Assembly: GCA_964503885.1 (NCBI GenBank)
Contig: CAZDCD010000020.1
Span: 1-64,000 of the forward strand
Direction of reading: 5' to 3'
DNA length: 64,000 nt
Origin: CAZDCD01 sp964503885
GTDB taxonomy: Bacteria; Bacteroidota; Bacteroidia; Bacteroidales; UBA10428
The notes beneath the pieces are model-generated. The model did not search any database and was not told where the DNA came from. It saw only the letters and a program-made list of their open reading frames with translations. Numbering within the stretch: the stretch's first letter is position 1; each line of letters begins with the position of its first letter. Positions 27,196 through 36,355 of the stretch are shown here, in pieces. Position numbers and translations under genes: made by a program.

Positions 27196-27696
27196 TGCTA
27201 ATTAACGTGATTTCGAGATAATTCTGTTATCAACCTCTTTTAAGGATTTCACTATTGCCTCCCGCCAAAAGCAGGACAGGCTATGATCTTGCCCCGCTTG
27301 TTCATGCCCAAGCATAGCCCGCCGTTTTGCCTGACCTGTGAAATCATGCTTCGCATGGCTGGTGAAGCCAGCATTTCACAGGTCAGGGCCTGCACACTTT
27401 TTATTTGCACCCTGTTGTTTAAAAGGAACATTTCAAATATCGTCAATTGAAACAAATTACAGATTCACTAAACAAATTATTTCAAAATACTTAAAAACAA
27501 ACTACCCGAAGGGCTGACATATATTTATAGTGATAAAATTACCCCTAATCTCCCGCGTCATCTGCCGGGATTTTTCAGAGTGATACTTTTTCATGACGCG
27601 GAAAAGCGATACCATTTTACGAATGGACCCGGAATAAATCCTGAACAGATTCTAAAAATAATACTTATGTTATATCGAACTTAAATTAACCTAATT
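27196..27696. other. convergent intergenic region with two palindromes
   Basis: 500 bases between two converging genes. It holds a GC-rich structured element at 27331-27386 (listed separately) and a 9-bp inverted repeat CCGCGTCAT/ATGACGCGG at 27553-27561 and 27593-27601 with a 31-base spacer. No gene is supported; a 67-codon minus frame here is an artefact of the GC-rich element. Confidence 0.55.
27331..27386. repeat. 14-bp palindrome enclosing two hairpins
   Basis: Perfect 14-bp arms CTGACCTGTGAAAT (27331-27344) and ATTTCACAGGTCAG (27373-27386). The 28-base loop itself contains CATGC-TTC-GCATG and GCTGG-TGAAG-CCAGC, so the transcript could fold into a three-way junction on either strand. 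It is GC-rich in an AT-rich gap, like a REP/BIME-type element or a miniature mobile element. It could also act as a bidirectional transcript stabiliser between two convergent genes. Confidence 0.75.
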
Positions 27697-29475
27697 TCAG
27701 AAGAAAACCAGTGAGAGGATTACCACCGTAACAAGCATATAGATAATAGTGAGTGGAAAGCCAATTTTGAAAAAATCTTTGAATGTATATCCGCCTGGCC
27801 CGTATACCATCAGATTGGTCTGGTACCCGATGGGCGTCATGAAATTTGCCGCTGCCGCATAGGCAACCGTGAGGACAAACGGCAGGGGATTAACTTCGAG
27901 ATTGTGCGCGGCAGTTAGGGCAATCGGAAAAATGATTCCCACCGAAGCCTTATTCGTAATGTATGCCGCCAGAACTGCGGTTATCAGGTAGATACCGAAC
28001 AACAAGCCAACTGTGCCCATCGGCATGAAGATATTGATGAGAAGGTTTGCTACCAATACAGCAGCCCCCGATTTGATCATGGCCGTTCCGAGCGCCAGGG
28101 AAAGCACAATGATCAGTGCAAGGTTATAATCGATGCTCGACGGCAGGTCCTTCGGATTTGTAATTTTCATGGCCATTGATGCCAGCAGTAAAATGATCAG
28201 CGCCATGAACAATGAAATGACATGCAGGGCCGAGAGCAGGATTGCCAGAAGTGTGCCACCGAAAAGAATGGTTATTTTCCACCACTCAAGCTTTACAAAA
28301 TCCCTTACTTTGGATATGAAATAAAAGTCGCGTGAATCGGCAGTACGGCTCAAAAAATCTTCTCCCGCAAAAAGCAGCAACACATCCCCTGCTTTCAGTT
28401 CCACCTGGTTGAGTTTCCCTTCGATTCGTTCTCCGTTTCTGTGAACGGCAATAATAGCCGCATCATACTTTCCCCTGAAATTGATATTTTTAAGGCTTTT
28501 ATTGATCAGGGAAGAGTTCTGTGATACAACAATCTCCACCACTTCGGTACGTTTCATCTTCGAAAGCATGCCTACCTCAGGAAGGACCAGCCCCGAATTT
28601 GAACCGATAAGTTCGGCGATATTATTCGTTTCACCGGCAAATACAAGAACATCGCCCTTATCGAGAATAATATCACTTGCCACAGGCGATACCCTGAACG
28701 ATCTTCTCACGATTTCGGTGAGAAAAAGTCCTTTAATTGATTTCAGTCCTGATTCCTGCACGGTCTTTCCGATGAGATGTGATTTATTCCTCACTTTGGT
28801 TTCAAAAACATATTGCCTTGTACTCGATGAAATTCCATTGATGATCGGGGACCTTGCCGGTAATATTCTGTCGCTTACCAGCATCAGGTAGATATAGCCT
28901 ATGATCACCATAGGAATTCCGACATACACAAAATCAAACATCTGTAACGTTTTCAAATCGGGAAAAATGGTTTGATCTGCGACCAGTCCGTTGACGATCA
29001 GGTTTGTTGATGTTCCGATAAGGGTTACCTGCCCGCCGAGAATGGCTGCATAAGACAGCGGTATAAGAAACTTTGAGGGTGAAATATTCTTGCGTTTGCA
29101 CCAGCTGTGCACATAAGGCATCATCACAGCTACAAGGGGAGTATTGTTCAGGAAAGCAGAAAAACCTGATACAATAATCATCATCCGGCTTAAGAACCCT
29201 TTGTAATTTTTAGCCCTTCTGAAAAACCTGTCGAACACGGTTTCAACCACTTCGGTTTTGCGGATCACATCGCCAAGCAGAAGCAGCATAATCACTACAG
29301 CCACCTGCTCATTTGCAAAACCGCTGATAATTTCGTGTGGAGTGAGTACGCCAAATATTCCCAGTGTGATGATGGCAATCAGAAAAGTAAATGAAGGTCC
29401 GAGAAGGTCATTGTATAGAGAAATAAGAATAAATACAATGACAATAAAAACCAGTATGAGATCGAAACTCACCAT
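27697..29475 (-). CDS. SLC13-family transporter with two RCK_C domains
   Basis: 592 aa. The membrane half-domains flank two cytoplasmic TrkA-C/RCK_C domains (about 210-370): one around VFETKVRNKSHLIGKTV, the next around EIVVSQNSSLINKSL. The transporter signature NNTP appears in FLNNTPLVAVMMP, with matching GTSTNLIVNG, and in the second half IGYQTNLMVYGPGGY. Members move divalent anions such as sulfate or dicarboxylates with sodium; the substrate here is not decidable. Single gene. Confidence 0.9.
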   Translation of the reverse strand: MVSFDLILVFIVIVFILISLYNDLLGPSFTFLIAIITLGIFGVLTPHEIISGFANEQVAVVIMLLLLGDVIRKTEVVETVFDRFFRRAKNYKGFLSRMMIIVSGFSAFLNNTPLVAVMMPYVHSWCKRKNISPSKFLIPLSYAAILGGQVTLIGTSTNLIVNGLVADQTIFPDLKTLQMFDFVYVGIPMVIIGYIYLMLVSDRILPARSPIINGISSSTRQYVFETKVRNKSHLIGKTVQESGLKSIKGLFLTEIVRRSFRVSPVASDIILDKGDVLVFAGETNNIAELIGSNSGLVLPEVGMLSKMKRTEVVEIVVSQNSSLINKSLKNINFRGKYDAAIIAVHRNGERIEGKLNQVELKAGDVLLLFAGEDFLSRTADSRDFYFISKVRDFVKLEWWKITILFGGTLLAILLSALHVISLFMALIILLLASMAMKITNPKDLPSSIDYNLALIIVLSLALGTAMIKSGAAVLVANLLINIFMPMGTVGLLFGIYLITAVLAAYITNKASVGIIFPIALTAAHNLEVNPLPFVLTVAYAAAANFMTPIGYQTNLMVYGPGGYTFKDFFKIGFPLTIIYMLVTVVILSLVFF

Positions 29476-29570
29476 ATAGTCCGAGGGTCAGGTTTGCCTG
29501 ATTCAGCAAAGTTTCAAGCGTGAATAACAGCGACGAATGTAGCAAAATAAATCAAAATAATAAAAAAGCT

Positions 29571-29601
29571 TTTGGATTCACGAAGGTATACTGTATTTTT
29601 G
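29571..29601 (+). promoter_or_regulatory. Bacteroidetes-type promoter for pepD
   Basis: A -33 TTTG at 29571-29574, 19 bases, then a perfect -7 element TATTTTTG at 29594-29601 (consensus TAnnTTTG). The predicted transcript starts about 95 bases before the pepD start codon. Confidence 0.75.
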
Positions 29602-29703
29602 TGCCCGCTTAACCGCTGGTAAAAATAACATACAGAAGGAACGATCAGTTGCACAGGTAAACTTTGGCGGTCTGATTATCTCCCTTGCCTAAAACAGGAT
29701 GAA

Positions 29704-31200
29704 ATGAGTACAGGTAATAAAAAAGCCGGGAAAACCAATTTTGAGGGCCTTGAACCTTCGAAGGTTTGGAACTATTTTTATGAGGTTTGCCAGGTCCCGC
29801 GGCCTTCGGGCAAAGAAAGTAAGATCATTGATTACCTGGTAAATTTTGGCAGCCGTTTCCATCTGCAGACCCACGTTGATGAAGTCGGAAATGTGGTCAT
29901 TAACAAGCCGGCATCCGCGGGGATGGAATCGCTGAAAAGCGTATGCCTGCAAAGTCATCTGGATATGGTTGCCGAGAAAAACAGCAGTTCCCCGCATAAT
30001 TTCGAGACTGATCCCATAGAACCCATCATCGACGGAGAATGGGTCAAAGCCGTCGATACTACACTCGGTGCCGATAATGGCATCGGTATAGCTGCTCAGC
30101 TGGCCATTTTGTCGGATAATTCTCTCGTTCATGGTCCCCTCGAATGCCTTTTTACTGTTGATGAAGAGACAGGCTTAAAAGGTGCGTCGGGACTTAAGCC
30201 GGGGTTCATCAAAAGCAACATCCTGATAAATCTTGATTCGGAAGATGAAGGGGAACTGTTTATTGGCTGTGCAGGAGGTATGGATACTGTAGCAACGCTC
30301 ACCTATGTAAAGAAAAGCGTACCGAAAACCCAGGTTGCTTATAAGATCCGTGTGAACGGTCTTATCGGTGGTCATTCGGGTGATGATATCAATAAGGAAA
30401 GGGCCAATGCCATTAAATTACTTACCAGGTTCTTATGGACTTTGTGCCGCAGGATGGGTATAAAACTTGCCGTTATTGAAGGTGGAAATCTCAGGAATGC
30501 AATACCCCGTGAGGCTTTTGCGGTCATTACCGCGAACAGGGCCGACGAATCAAAACTGAAAAACGAGTTCTCACAATTTGTGGTGGCCATAAAAAGTGAG
30601 TTTTCTCAGGTGGAAAACGCAATGGATATCACATTAGAACCTGTTGAATCGCCTGAATCTGTGCTGAAAAGAAAATACCAGCGAAGGTTGTTGAATGTGC
30701 TGTATGGCTGTCCTCACGGAATCGTCTCGATGAGCCTGTTGTTCAAAGACCTTGTTGAAACCTCCACGAATCTGGCATCCATAAGGTTTGAAGAGAACAA
30801 CAAAATTAAAATAGCCACAAGCCAGCGGAGCATGACAGAAGAGAAGAAACTAAACATCGCCAACAGGGTAAGGAGTGTATTCGAACTCGCAAAAGCTTCG
30901 GTAGAGCAATCGGCTGGTTATCCGGGCTGGAATCCGAATACAACATCCGAAGTGTTAAAAATAACCCGCAACACATACCACGATCTGTTCGGGACTGATC
31001 CGGTTGTCAGGGCAATACATGCAGGACTTGAATGCGGATTATTCCTTGAAAAATACCCTCAGCTTGATATGATCTCTTTCGGTCCCACCATACGCAATGC
31101 CCATTCACCCGATGAACGGCTGGAGATATCCACAGTCACTAAGTATTGGGATTTGCTGTTGAAGGTCCTTCAAAATATCCCGGATGAAAAAGAGATATGA
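29704..31200 (+). CDS. pepD: aminoacyl-histidine dipeptidase (PepD, M20C)
   Basis: 498 aa. Metal-binding and catalytic motifs in order: QSHLDMVAEKN, TTLGADNGIGIA, DEETGLKGASGL and NLDSEDEGELFIGCAGG; C-terminal FGPTIRNAHSPDERLE holds the last histidine ligand. A di-zinc cytosolic dipeptidase that cleaves Xaa-His and other dipeptides. No signal peptide. ATG at 29704 follows a good TAnnTTTG promoter. Monocistronic. Confidence 0.95.
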   Translation: MSTGNKKAGKTNFEGLEPSKVWNYFYEVCQVPRPSGKESKIIDYLVNFGSRFHLQTHVDEVGNVVINKPASAGMESLKSVCLQSHLDMVAEKNSSSPHNFETDPIEPIIDGEWVKAVDTTLGADNGIGIAAQLAILSDNSLVHGPLECLFTVDEETGLKGASGLKPGFIKSNILINLDSEDEGELFIGCAGGMDTVATLTYVKKSVPKTQVAYKIRVNGLIGGHSGDDINKERANAIKLLTRFLWTLCRRMGIKLAVIEGGNLRNAIPREAFAVITANRADESKLKNEFSQFVVAIKSEFSQVENAMDITLEPVESPESVLKRKYQRRLLNVLYGCPHGIVSMSLLFKDLVETSTNLASIRFEENNKIKIATSQRSMTEEKKLNIANRVRSVFELAKASVEQSAGYPGWNPNTTSEVLKITRNTYHDLFGTDPVVRAIHAGLECGLFLEKYPQLDMISFGPTIRNAHSPDERLEISTVTKYWDLLLKVLQNIPDEKEI

Positions 31201-31345
31201 TGAACCGTTCATAAATCCGGCAGCTTGGATCTGTCAGGAAATGAGATGCAGAAATAAGTTCAGACCAATCGCAGGAAAATTGTATTTGTTGGGCTCATTA
31301 CTTTTGATAATGCACACTTCATTTCCGGGAGTCTGAAATAGTGTT

Positions 31346-31373
31346 AAAAAAAGCTGATATCCTGAAATCAGCT
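31346..31373 (-). terminator. intrinsic terminator of the crt operon
   Basis: On the minus strand AGCTGAT, an 8-base loop, ATCAGCT, then seven T. The stem begins at the crtB stop codon (31372-31374). Stem of 7 bp with a clear T-run. Confidence 0.8.
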
Positions 31374-32295
31374 ATTTACATATCATCTGCTGAACACGTT
31401 TTTTTAGTTCTTCAACTGTCGGGTTGAGTTCGTCGGTCGTGAAATTCCCGTTTTCAACATCGATCCGTTCAAAAACCATATCATAAAGGCTGAAAATAAT
31501 CCGCAGGCTTAGTTGGTATTGATAATCAAGTTTTGAGTCAAGCCTGGCGATCATTTTTTGTGTAGCGGTTTTATAATCCGCTGCAATTTTGCAATATTCT
31601 GCTATGACCTTCCTGAAGTTTTCCGGAATTCTTTCACCCCTGGCGATCCCCGCCAGATCATCAGGGGTAAGATCATTTATCCTGAGGATATCCCTTGCAA
31701 AATAATTGAGGTTATTATACTGGTCTTTCTGAAAATCACGAATGATGTGCACGATATAACTAAAAATTGCACAAGGCCTTGCCACTTCACCGATATCAAA
31801 GGGTGAAGGAATGAATTCGCCATTCTTCTCCGTAAGGCAGCACAGATGAACAAAAACCGATGCCGGACCGTTTGAAGCGCCTTCGGCATAATCCAGAAAG
31901 TCCCCGAATGTTTCAAATCCGTTGTTGTTGATATCATAGATCATTGACCTGGCAAAATTCCGGAAAAATACCAGGGGTATTTTGAACTTTCTTACAGTAT
32001 CAATCACCTTTTCCATAAACAAATCATCCGGCTGTGCTTTTTCAATGCAATCGATCCACCGGTTCACTTTGTCGGTTAACAACTGTTTTTCAAGACATGT
32101 CAGTGCATTGCTGTCGGCTTTCCGGTCATCGATAAGGTCATCGATATACCGCATAAACCTGTAACATATTTTTGCCGCCTGATATCTTTCGTCGTCCCAG
32201 AATCGTGCTGCTATAAGAATATTCGGATGGTCCTTTATCGCTTTGAAATCAATCCTTCCGAGCATCTCTTCTGCCTTATTTGTAATCTGAATCAT
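31372..32295 (-). CDS. crtB: phytoene/squalene synthase
   Basis: 307 aa. First Asp-rich motif in RYIDDLIDD (about 50-58), second in HIIRDFQKD (about 185-193), with FARDIL after it. Condenses two prenyl diphosphates head-to-head. Starts 15 bases after crtI, so the product is most likely phytoene, although squalene-type partners exist. Peripheral membrane or cytosolic. Confidence 0.9.
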   Translation of the reverse strand: MIQITNKAEEMLGRIDFKAIKDHPNILIAARFWDDERYQAAKICYRFMRYIDDLIDDRKADSNALTCLEKQLLTDKVNRWIDCIEKAQPDDLFMEKVIDTVRKFKIPLVFFRNFARSMIYDINNNGFETFGDFLDYAEGASNGPASVFVHLCCLTEKNGEFIPSPFDIGEVARPCAIFSYIVHIIRDFQKDQYNNLNYFARDILRINDLTPDDLAGIARGERIPENFRKVIAEYCKIAADYKTATQKMIARLDSKLDYQYQLSLRIIFSLYDMVFERIDVENGNFTTDELNPTVEELKKRVQQMICK

Positions 32296-32310
32296 AGTCC
32301 TATTGCATGA

Positions 32311-33792
32311 TTAAAACAGTCGTTCTATCTTTTCCGAGGTTAACTTTGCCGATAACAGCGACAAGGGTATTCCATTCCCGGGATGTGTGCTGCCACCGGC
32401 AAAAAACAGGTTCCTGAACTTTCTATGCTGATTATGCGGCCGCATATAGCCCATCTGCAGAAGGTTATGGCTCAAACTGCCGAAAGTGGCACCGCGGGAC
32501 AGGTTAAACTGGTTAAGCCAGCTATGCGGTGTGTAACATACCTCGAATTTAATATGCTTTTCAAAATCCGACATCCCTTCCCTGAGAAGCCTTCTGAGTA
32601 TGGCATTGCGTACTTCCGATTTGATAGTGTCCCAGTCATACTCCCTGTCACCTGAGATATTTCCCACAGGAACAATAACCGAAATGGAATCCTGCCCTTC
32701 CGGCGCTGCAGTTATATCCGATCGAACAGGTGCATGCACGTAAAAGCTCGGATCGTCCACTTTTATTTCTCCGTTAAATATGCTTTTTATACTTTCTTTG
32801 TATGAGTCTGAAACGAACACCGAATGCTGTTCGAGTTGGGGATATACCGTGTCCATTCCCCAGTGAAAAAGAATTGCAGAACAGGTGTAATGCAGCTTTC
32901 TTAACCTTTTCAGATTGTTCTTATCGGGAAGGAGATTGTTGTAAACATAGGGCAAGTCAGCATTGGCGACAATCACATCTGCCGGATGCCATGAACCGTC
33001 GTTCAACATCACACCTTCTGCCTTGTTATGATTCGTTTTTATCTCTTTAACCGGTGATTTAAGATGCAGTTCAACCCCGTTATCCTCAGCAATGGATACA
33101 AGTCTTTCGATGATCCTGTACATTCCGCCCTTTGGAAACCAGACACCTTCGGTAAGTTCGAGAAAAGGCAGCATGGAAAATATTGCAGAAGCTTCATAAG
33201 GATTCTGTCCGACATAAATATTCTGGAAAGAAAATGCTATACGCAACAGATCGTTTTTAAAATATTCGGAGGTTACCTTGTTGTGATTCCTAAACGCCTT
33301 CAGCCGGAAGAGCAGAATAGCATTTTTGAAGTTGAAAAAATCAAAAGCACTGTAATAATTGGTATCGATAATACGACTCATGGAAAGCTTATAAGACCGG
33401 TAACTTTCGTCCATGTACCTGAGGAACTTTTTATAACTTCCGGGTTCTATGTGCTCGAGCTGCATCTGGAGCTTTACCAGGTCGGAGGAAAAAAGCAGCT
33501 CTCCGGTCTTGTATTTAATTTTATACACGGGTTCCATCCTGAACAGCTGTAACTCATCTTCAAGTCTTCTGTCCATCGCTGCAAATGTTTTTTCGTAGAT
33601 ATCGGGCATCATAAGAAGCGTTGCACCAATATCAAAACGATGGCCGTTTTTGACAATATTCCCGCATCTTCCACCAGGCGCTGCGTTTTTTTCATGAATA
33701 ACCACCGAAAAACCTTGCCTTGCAAGATATATTGCAGTGGTAATTCCTCCGATACCGGCTCCTATTATTATGGCATTGCCCTTCTTTCCCAT
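32311..33792 (-). CDS. crtI: phytoene desaturase
   Basis: 493 aa FAD-dependent amine-oxidase fold. N-terminal dinucleotide motif GAGIGGITTAIYLARQGF, then EKNAAPGGRCG and FDIGATLLMMPDIY; C-terminal FFAGGSTHPGNGIPLSLLSA is the CrtI signature. It introduces double bonds into phytoene to give lycopene-like carotenoids. First gene of a two-gene operon with crtB; no cyclase, hydroxylase or ketolase is nearby, so later steps must be elsewhere or absent. Confidence 0.93.
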   Translation of the reverse strand: MGKKGNAIIIGAGIGGITTAIYLARQGFSVVIHEKNAAPGGRCGNIVKNGHRFDIGATLLMMPDIYEKTFAAMDRRLEDELQLFRMEPVYKIKYKTGELLFSSDLVKLQMQLEHIEPGSYKKFLRYMDESYRSYKLSMSRIIDTNYYSAFDFFNFKNAILLFRLKAFRNHNKVTSEYFKNDLLRIAFSFQNIYVGQNPYEASAIFSMLPFLELTEGVWFPKGGMYRIIERLVSIAEDNGVELHLKSPVKEIKTNHNKAEGVMLNDGSWHPADVIVANADLPYVYNNLLPDKNNLKRLRKLHYTCSAILFHWGMDTVYPQLEQHSVFVSDSYKESIKSIFNGEIKVDDPSFYVHAPVRSDITAAPEGQDSISVIVPVGNISGDREYDWDTIKSEVRNAILRRLLREGMSDFEKHIKFEVCYTPHSWLNQFNLSRGATFGSLSHNLLQMGYMRPHNQHRKFRNLFFAGGSTHPGNGIPLSLLSAKLTSEKIERLF

Positions 33793-34123
33793 AAGGGTAT
33801 TGTTGAAATTTTGTCAATATTAGTTATTATTTTCACGATCCCGAAATCGCAAAATAGTAAATTTTTATCAGAAACCTAATTTATACCTTTTCTAAATCAG
33901 GCAATAATTACACATTGCATATTCCTAATGGCTGGAATTCTCAGGTTTAATTAGTATTTCAATCGAAGCCTGGTCTGTAAACCGGAGTGGCTTTTTTTTT
34001 GCTTCTGATATGCGATAAAAAATAGCGGCTATTCATTGCTGATAATAAAAGTATTTTTTACTTTTATAATTCATCATTTTCTGATGGCCTCAAATACATA
34101 GTGAATAACAGAATCCTAAGTGA
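33793..34123. other. divergent intergenic region between crtI and araA
   Basis: AT-rich, 330 bases. It must hold the crtI promoter (minus) and the araA promoter/operator (plus). A terminator-like hairpin with a T9 run (33966-34000) sits inside it on the plus strand. No clean TAnnTTTG site was found and no AraR operator palindrome could be identified with confidence. Confidence 0.45.
33966..34000 (+). terminator. orphan terminator-like hairpin with T9 tail
   Basis: AAGCC ... GGCTT with an inner TGGT/ACC pairing, then TTTTTTTTT. No plus-strand gene lies upstream, so it would end a small RNA or attenuate the leader of the ara operon. The stem is short and the inner pairing imperfect. Confidence 0.4.
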
Positions 34124-35629
34124 ATGAAACAATCTGAATCTTTTGAAATCTGGTTTGTCACCGGCAGCCAGCATCTTTATGGGGACGAGACCCTGAAGAA
34201 AGTGGAAGCGAATTCAAAGGAAGTCGCTGATGGCCTGAACAGGTTGACAAAAGCACCGGCAAAAATCGTATTTAAATCGGTACTTACCACTGGTGAAGCC
34301 ATCCGAAAAATATGCCTGGAGGCTAATGCTTCGGATGCCTGCATTGGCCTTATCGCATGGATGCACACATTTTCTCCGGCAAAGATGTGGATCTCGGGTC
34401 TGGGATTGCTGGCCAAGCCTTTTGTCCACCTGCATACACAATTCAACAGGGATATCCCGTGGAACGAGATCGATATGGATTTCATGAACCTTAACCAGTC
34501 GGCTCACGGCGGAAGGGAATTCGGTTTTATCAATGCCAGGATGGGAATTGACCGGAAAGTGATCACCGGTCACTGGAAAGATCCTGAAACCATCAGAGAA
34601 CTTGAGGTATGGATCAGGGCAGCAATCGGAAAACATGAATTGTCGACTCTTAAGGTGGCCCGGTTCGGTGATAATATGAGAAATGTTGCCGTTACTGAAG
34701 GAAATAAAGTCTCTGCCGAGATCATGTTCGGTTTTTCCGTTCATGGTTACGGGACCGGCGATCTGGCAGAATATATCAACGGTGTATCTGAGTCCGGTAT
34801 CAGGCAATTGACTGATACGTATCGAAGCAATTATGAAATCTCCGCGTCTGCACTGTCCGATCCGCGTTTTTCCCAGGCTGTAGGCGAGGCCGCCAGGATT
34901 GAACTCGGATTGAAATCTTTTCTTGAACAGGGCGGGTTCACTGCATTCACAACCACCTTTGAAGACCTCCACGGGTTGATCCAGCTTCCGGGTCTGGCTG
35001 TGCAACGGTTAATGAACCAGGGATATGGTTTCGGAGCCGAAGGCGACTGGAAAACAGCGGCCCTTGTAAGAACCATGAAAGCAATGTCTTCAGGCCTCAA
35101 GGGAGGAACCTCCTTTATGGAGGATTATACATACCATTTTGATCCTGCCGGAATGAAAGTACTGGGTGCGCATATGCTTGAAGTATGTTCATCAATTGCC
35201 GCGGGCAGGCCTTCACTTGAGGTGCATCCGTTATCCATCGGCGGTAAAGCCGATCCTGCCCGTCTTGTTTTTAAGGCGCCCGAGGGAGACGCATTGAACG
35301 TATCCCTTGTCGATCTGGGCAACCGCTTCAGGTTGCTGATCAACAGCGTGAAGGTGGTAAGCTCCCCTGATTTGCCCAAGCTCCCTGTAGCAAGGGTGCT
35401 GTGGGAACCGAAACCTGATCTGAAAACAGCCGCGACAGCATGGATCATAGCAGGCGGGGCGCATCATACATCATTTACACAGGCATTATCGGTTGACCAT
35501 ATTTCTGATCTTAGCGAGATGCTGGGTATTGAATACCTTGTGATCGATGAACATACCACACTTAGTGAACTTAAGAAAGAGATTAAGCTCAATGAGGTGT
35601 ACTATTATATCGCAAAAGGGATCCGTTAA
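34124..35629 (+). CDS. araA: L-arabinose isomerase
   Basis: 501 aa, full length. It begins SFEIWFVTGSQHLYGDETL, the family start; other signatures are GCIAWMHTFSPAKMW-like (here IGLIAWMHTFSPAKMWI), RFGDNMR, GGFTAFTTTFEDLHGL and GGAHHTSFT. Catalytic Glu/His residues lie in these. Converts L-arabinose to L-ribulose in the cytoplasm. First gene of the ara operon; 16 bases to araD. Confidence 0.97.
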   Translation: MKQSESFEIWFVTGSQHLYGDETLKKVEANSKEVADGLNRLTKAPAKIVFKSVLTTGEAIRKICLEANASDACIGLIAWMHTFSPAKMWISGLGLLAKPFVHLHTQFNRDIPWNEIDMDFMNLNQSAHGGREFGFINARMGIDRKVITGHWKDPETIRELEVWIRAAIGKHELSTLKVARFGDNMRNVAVTEGNKVSAEIMFGFSVHGYGTGDLAEYINGVSESGIRQLTDTYRSNYEISASALSDPRFSQAVGEAARIELGLKSFLEQGGFTAFTTTFEDLHGLIQLPGLAVQRLMNQGYGFGAEGDWKTAALVRTMKAMSSGLKGGTSFMEDYTYHFDPAGMKVLGAHMLEVCSSIAAGRPSLEVHPLSIGGKADPARLVFKAPEGDALNVSLVDLGNRFRLLINSVKVVSSPDLPKLPVARVLWEPKPDLKTAATAWIIAGGAHHTSFTQALSVDHISDLSEMLGIEYLVIDEHTTLSELKKEIKLNEVYYYIAKGIR

Positions 35630-35645
35630 CAAGAAATCATCTGAG

Positions 35646-36344
35646 ATGCTGAACGAACTGAAGGAAAATGTCCACCGTGCCAACCTTGACCTTGTCAGGC
35701 ACAATCTTGTAATTCTCACCTGGGGTAATGTAAGCGGCATAGACCGTAAAAACGGACTTGTGGTCATAAAACCCAGCGGGGTTGAATACCACAGGCTGAA
35801 AGCAGCCGATATGGTGGTCCTTGACATGGACGGTAAAAAGGTTGAGGGAACATTAAATCCTTCATCCGATACGCCCACTCACCTTGAGTTGTATAAACAC
35901 TTTGAACAGATCGGGGGTATCGCTCACACGCATAGCGAATGGGCTACAAGCTGGGCTCAGGCAGGAATGCCGATTCCCCCTTACGGCACTACCCATGCCG
36001 ATTATTTTTACGGCGAAATACCATGCACAAGAACCCTGACCAGGGAAGAAACCGGAACGGAATATGAACTGAATACAGGAAGGGTTATTGTAAGCGCATT
36101 CGAACATATCGATTACAATGCAATTCCTGCCGTGCTGGTAAATGGTCACGGATCATTTACATGGGGTGAAGATGCTGATAAGGCGGTATATCATGCTGTT
36201 GTGCTCGAAGAGATCGCCAAAACGGCATTCATGACCCGGGTTCTCGGTAAGACCCTTCCGGTTGAAAAATACATTCTGGAAAGGCATTACCTGCGCAAAC
36301 ACGGCAAAGAAGCATATTACGGCCAAAAAAACACCAAATCCTAA
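35646..36344 (+). CDS. araD: L-ribulose-5-phosphate 4-epimerase
   Basis: 232 aa from the ATG at 35646; the longer frame starting inside araA is not needed since family members are about 231 aa. Class II aldolase fold with LTWGNVSGID, VIKPSGVEY, GIAHTHSEWATSWAQ (zinc HxH) and PAVLVNGHGSFTWG. Converts L-ribulose-5-P to D-xylulose-5-P. Second gene of the ara operon. Confidence 0.96.
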   Translation: MLNELKENVHRANLDLVRHNLVILTWGNVSGIDRKNGLVVIKPSGVEYHRLKAADMVVLDMDGKKVEGTLNPSSDTPTHLELYKHFEQIGGIAHTHSEWATSWAQAGMPIPPYGTTHADYFYGEIPCTRTLTREETGTEYELNTGRVIVSAFEHIDYNAIPAVLVNGHGSFTWGEDADKAVYHAVVLEEIAKTAFMTRVLGKTLPVEKYILERHYLRKHGKEAYYGQKNTKS

Positions 36345-36355
36345 ATAACAAAATT

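Noticed and set aside
27252..27455. 67-aa minus ORF
   Set aside because: Created by the palindromic GC-rich element; no protein features.
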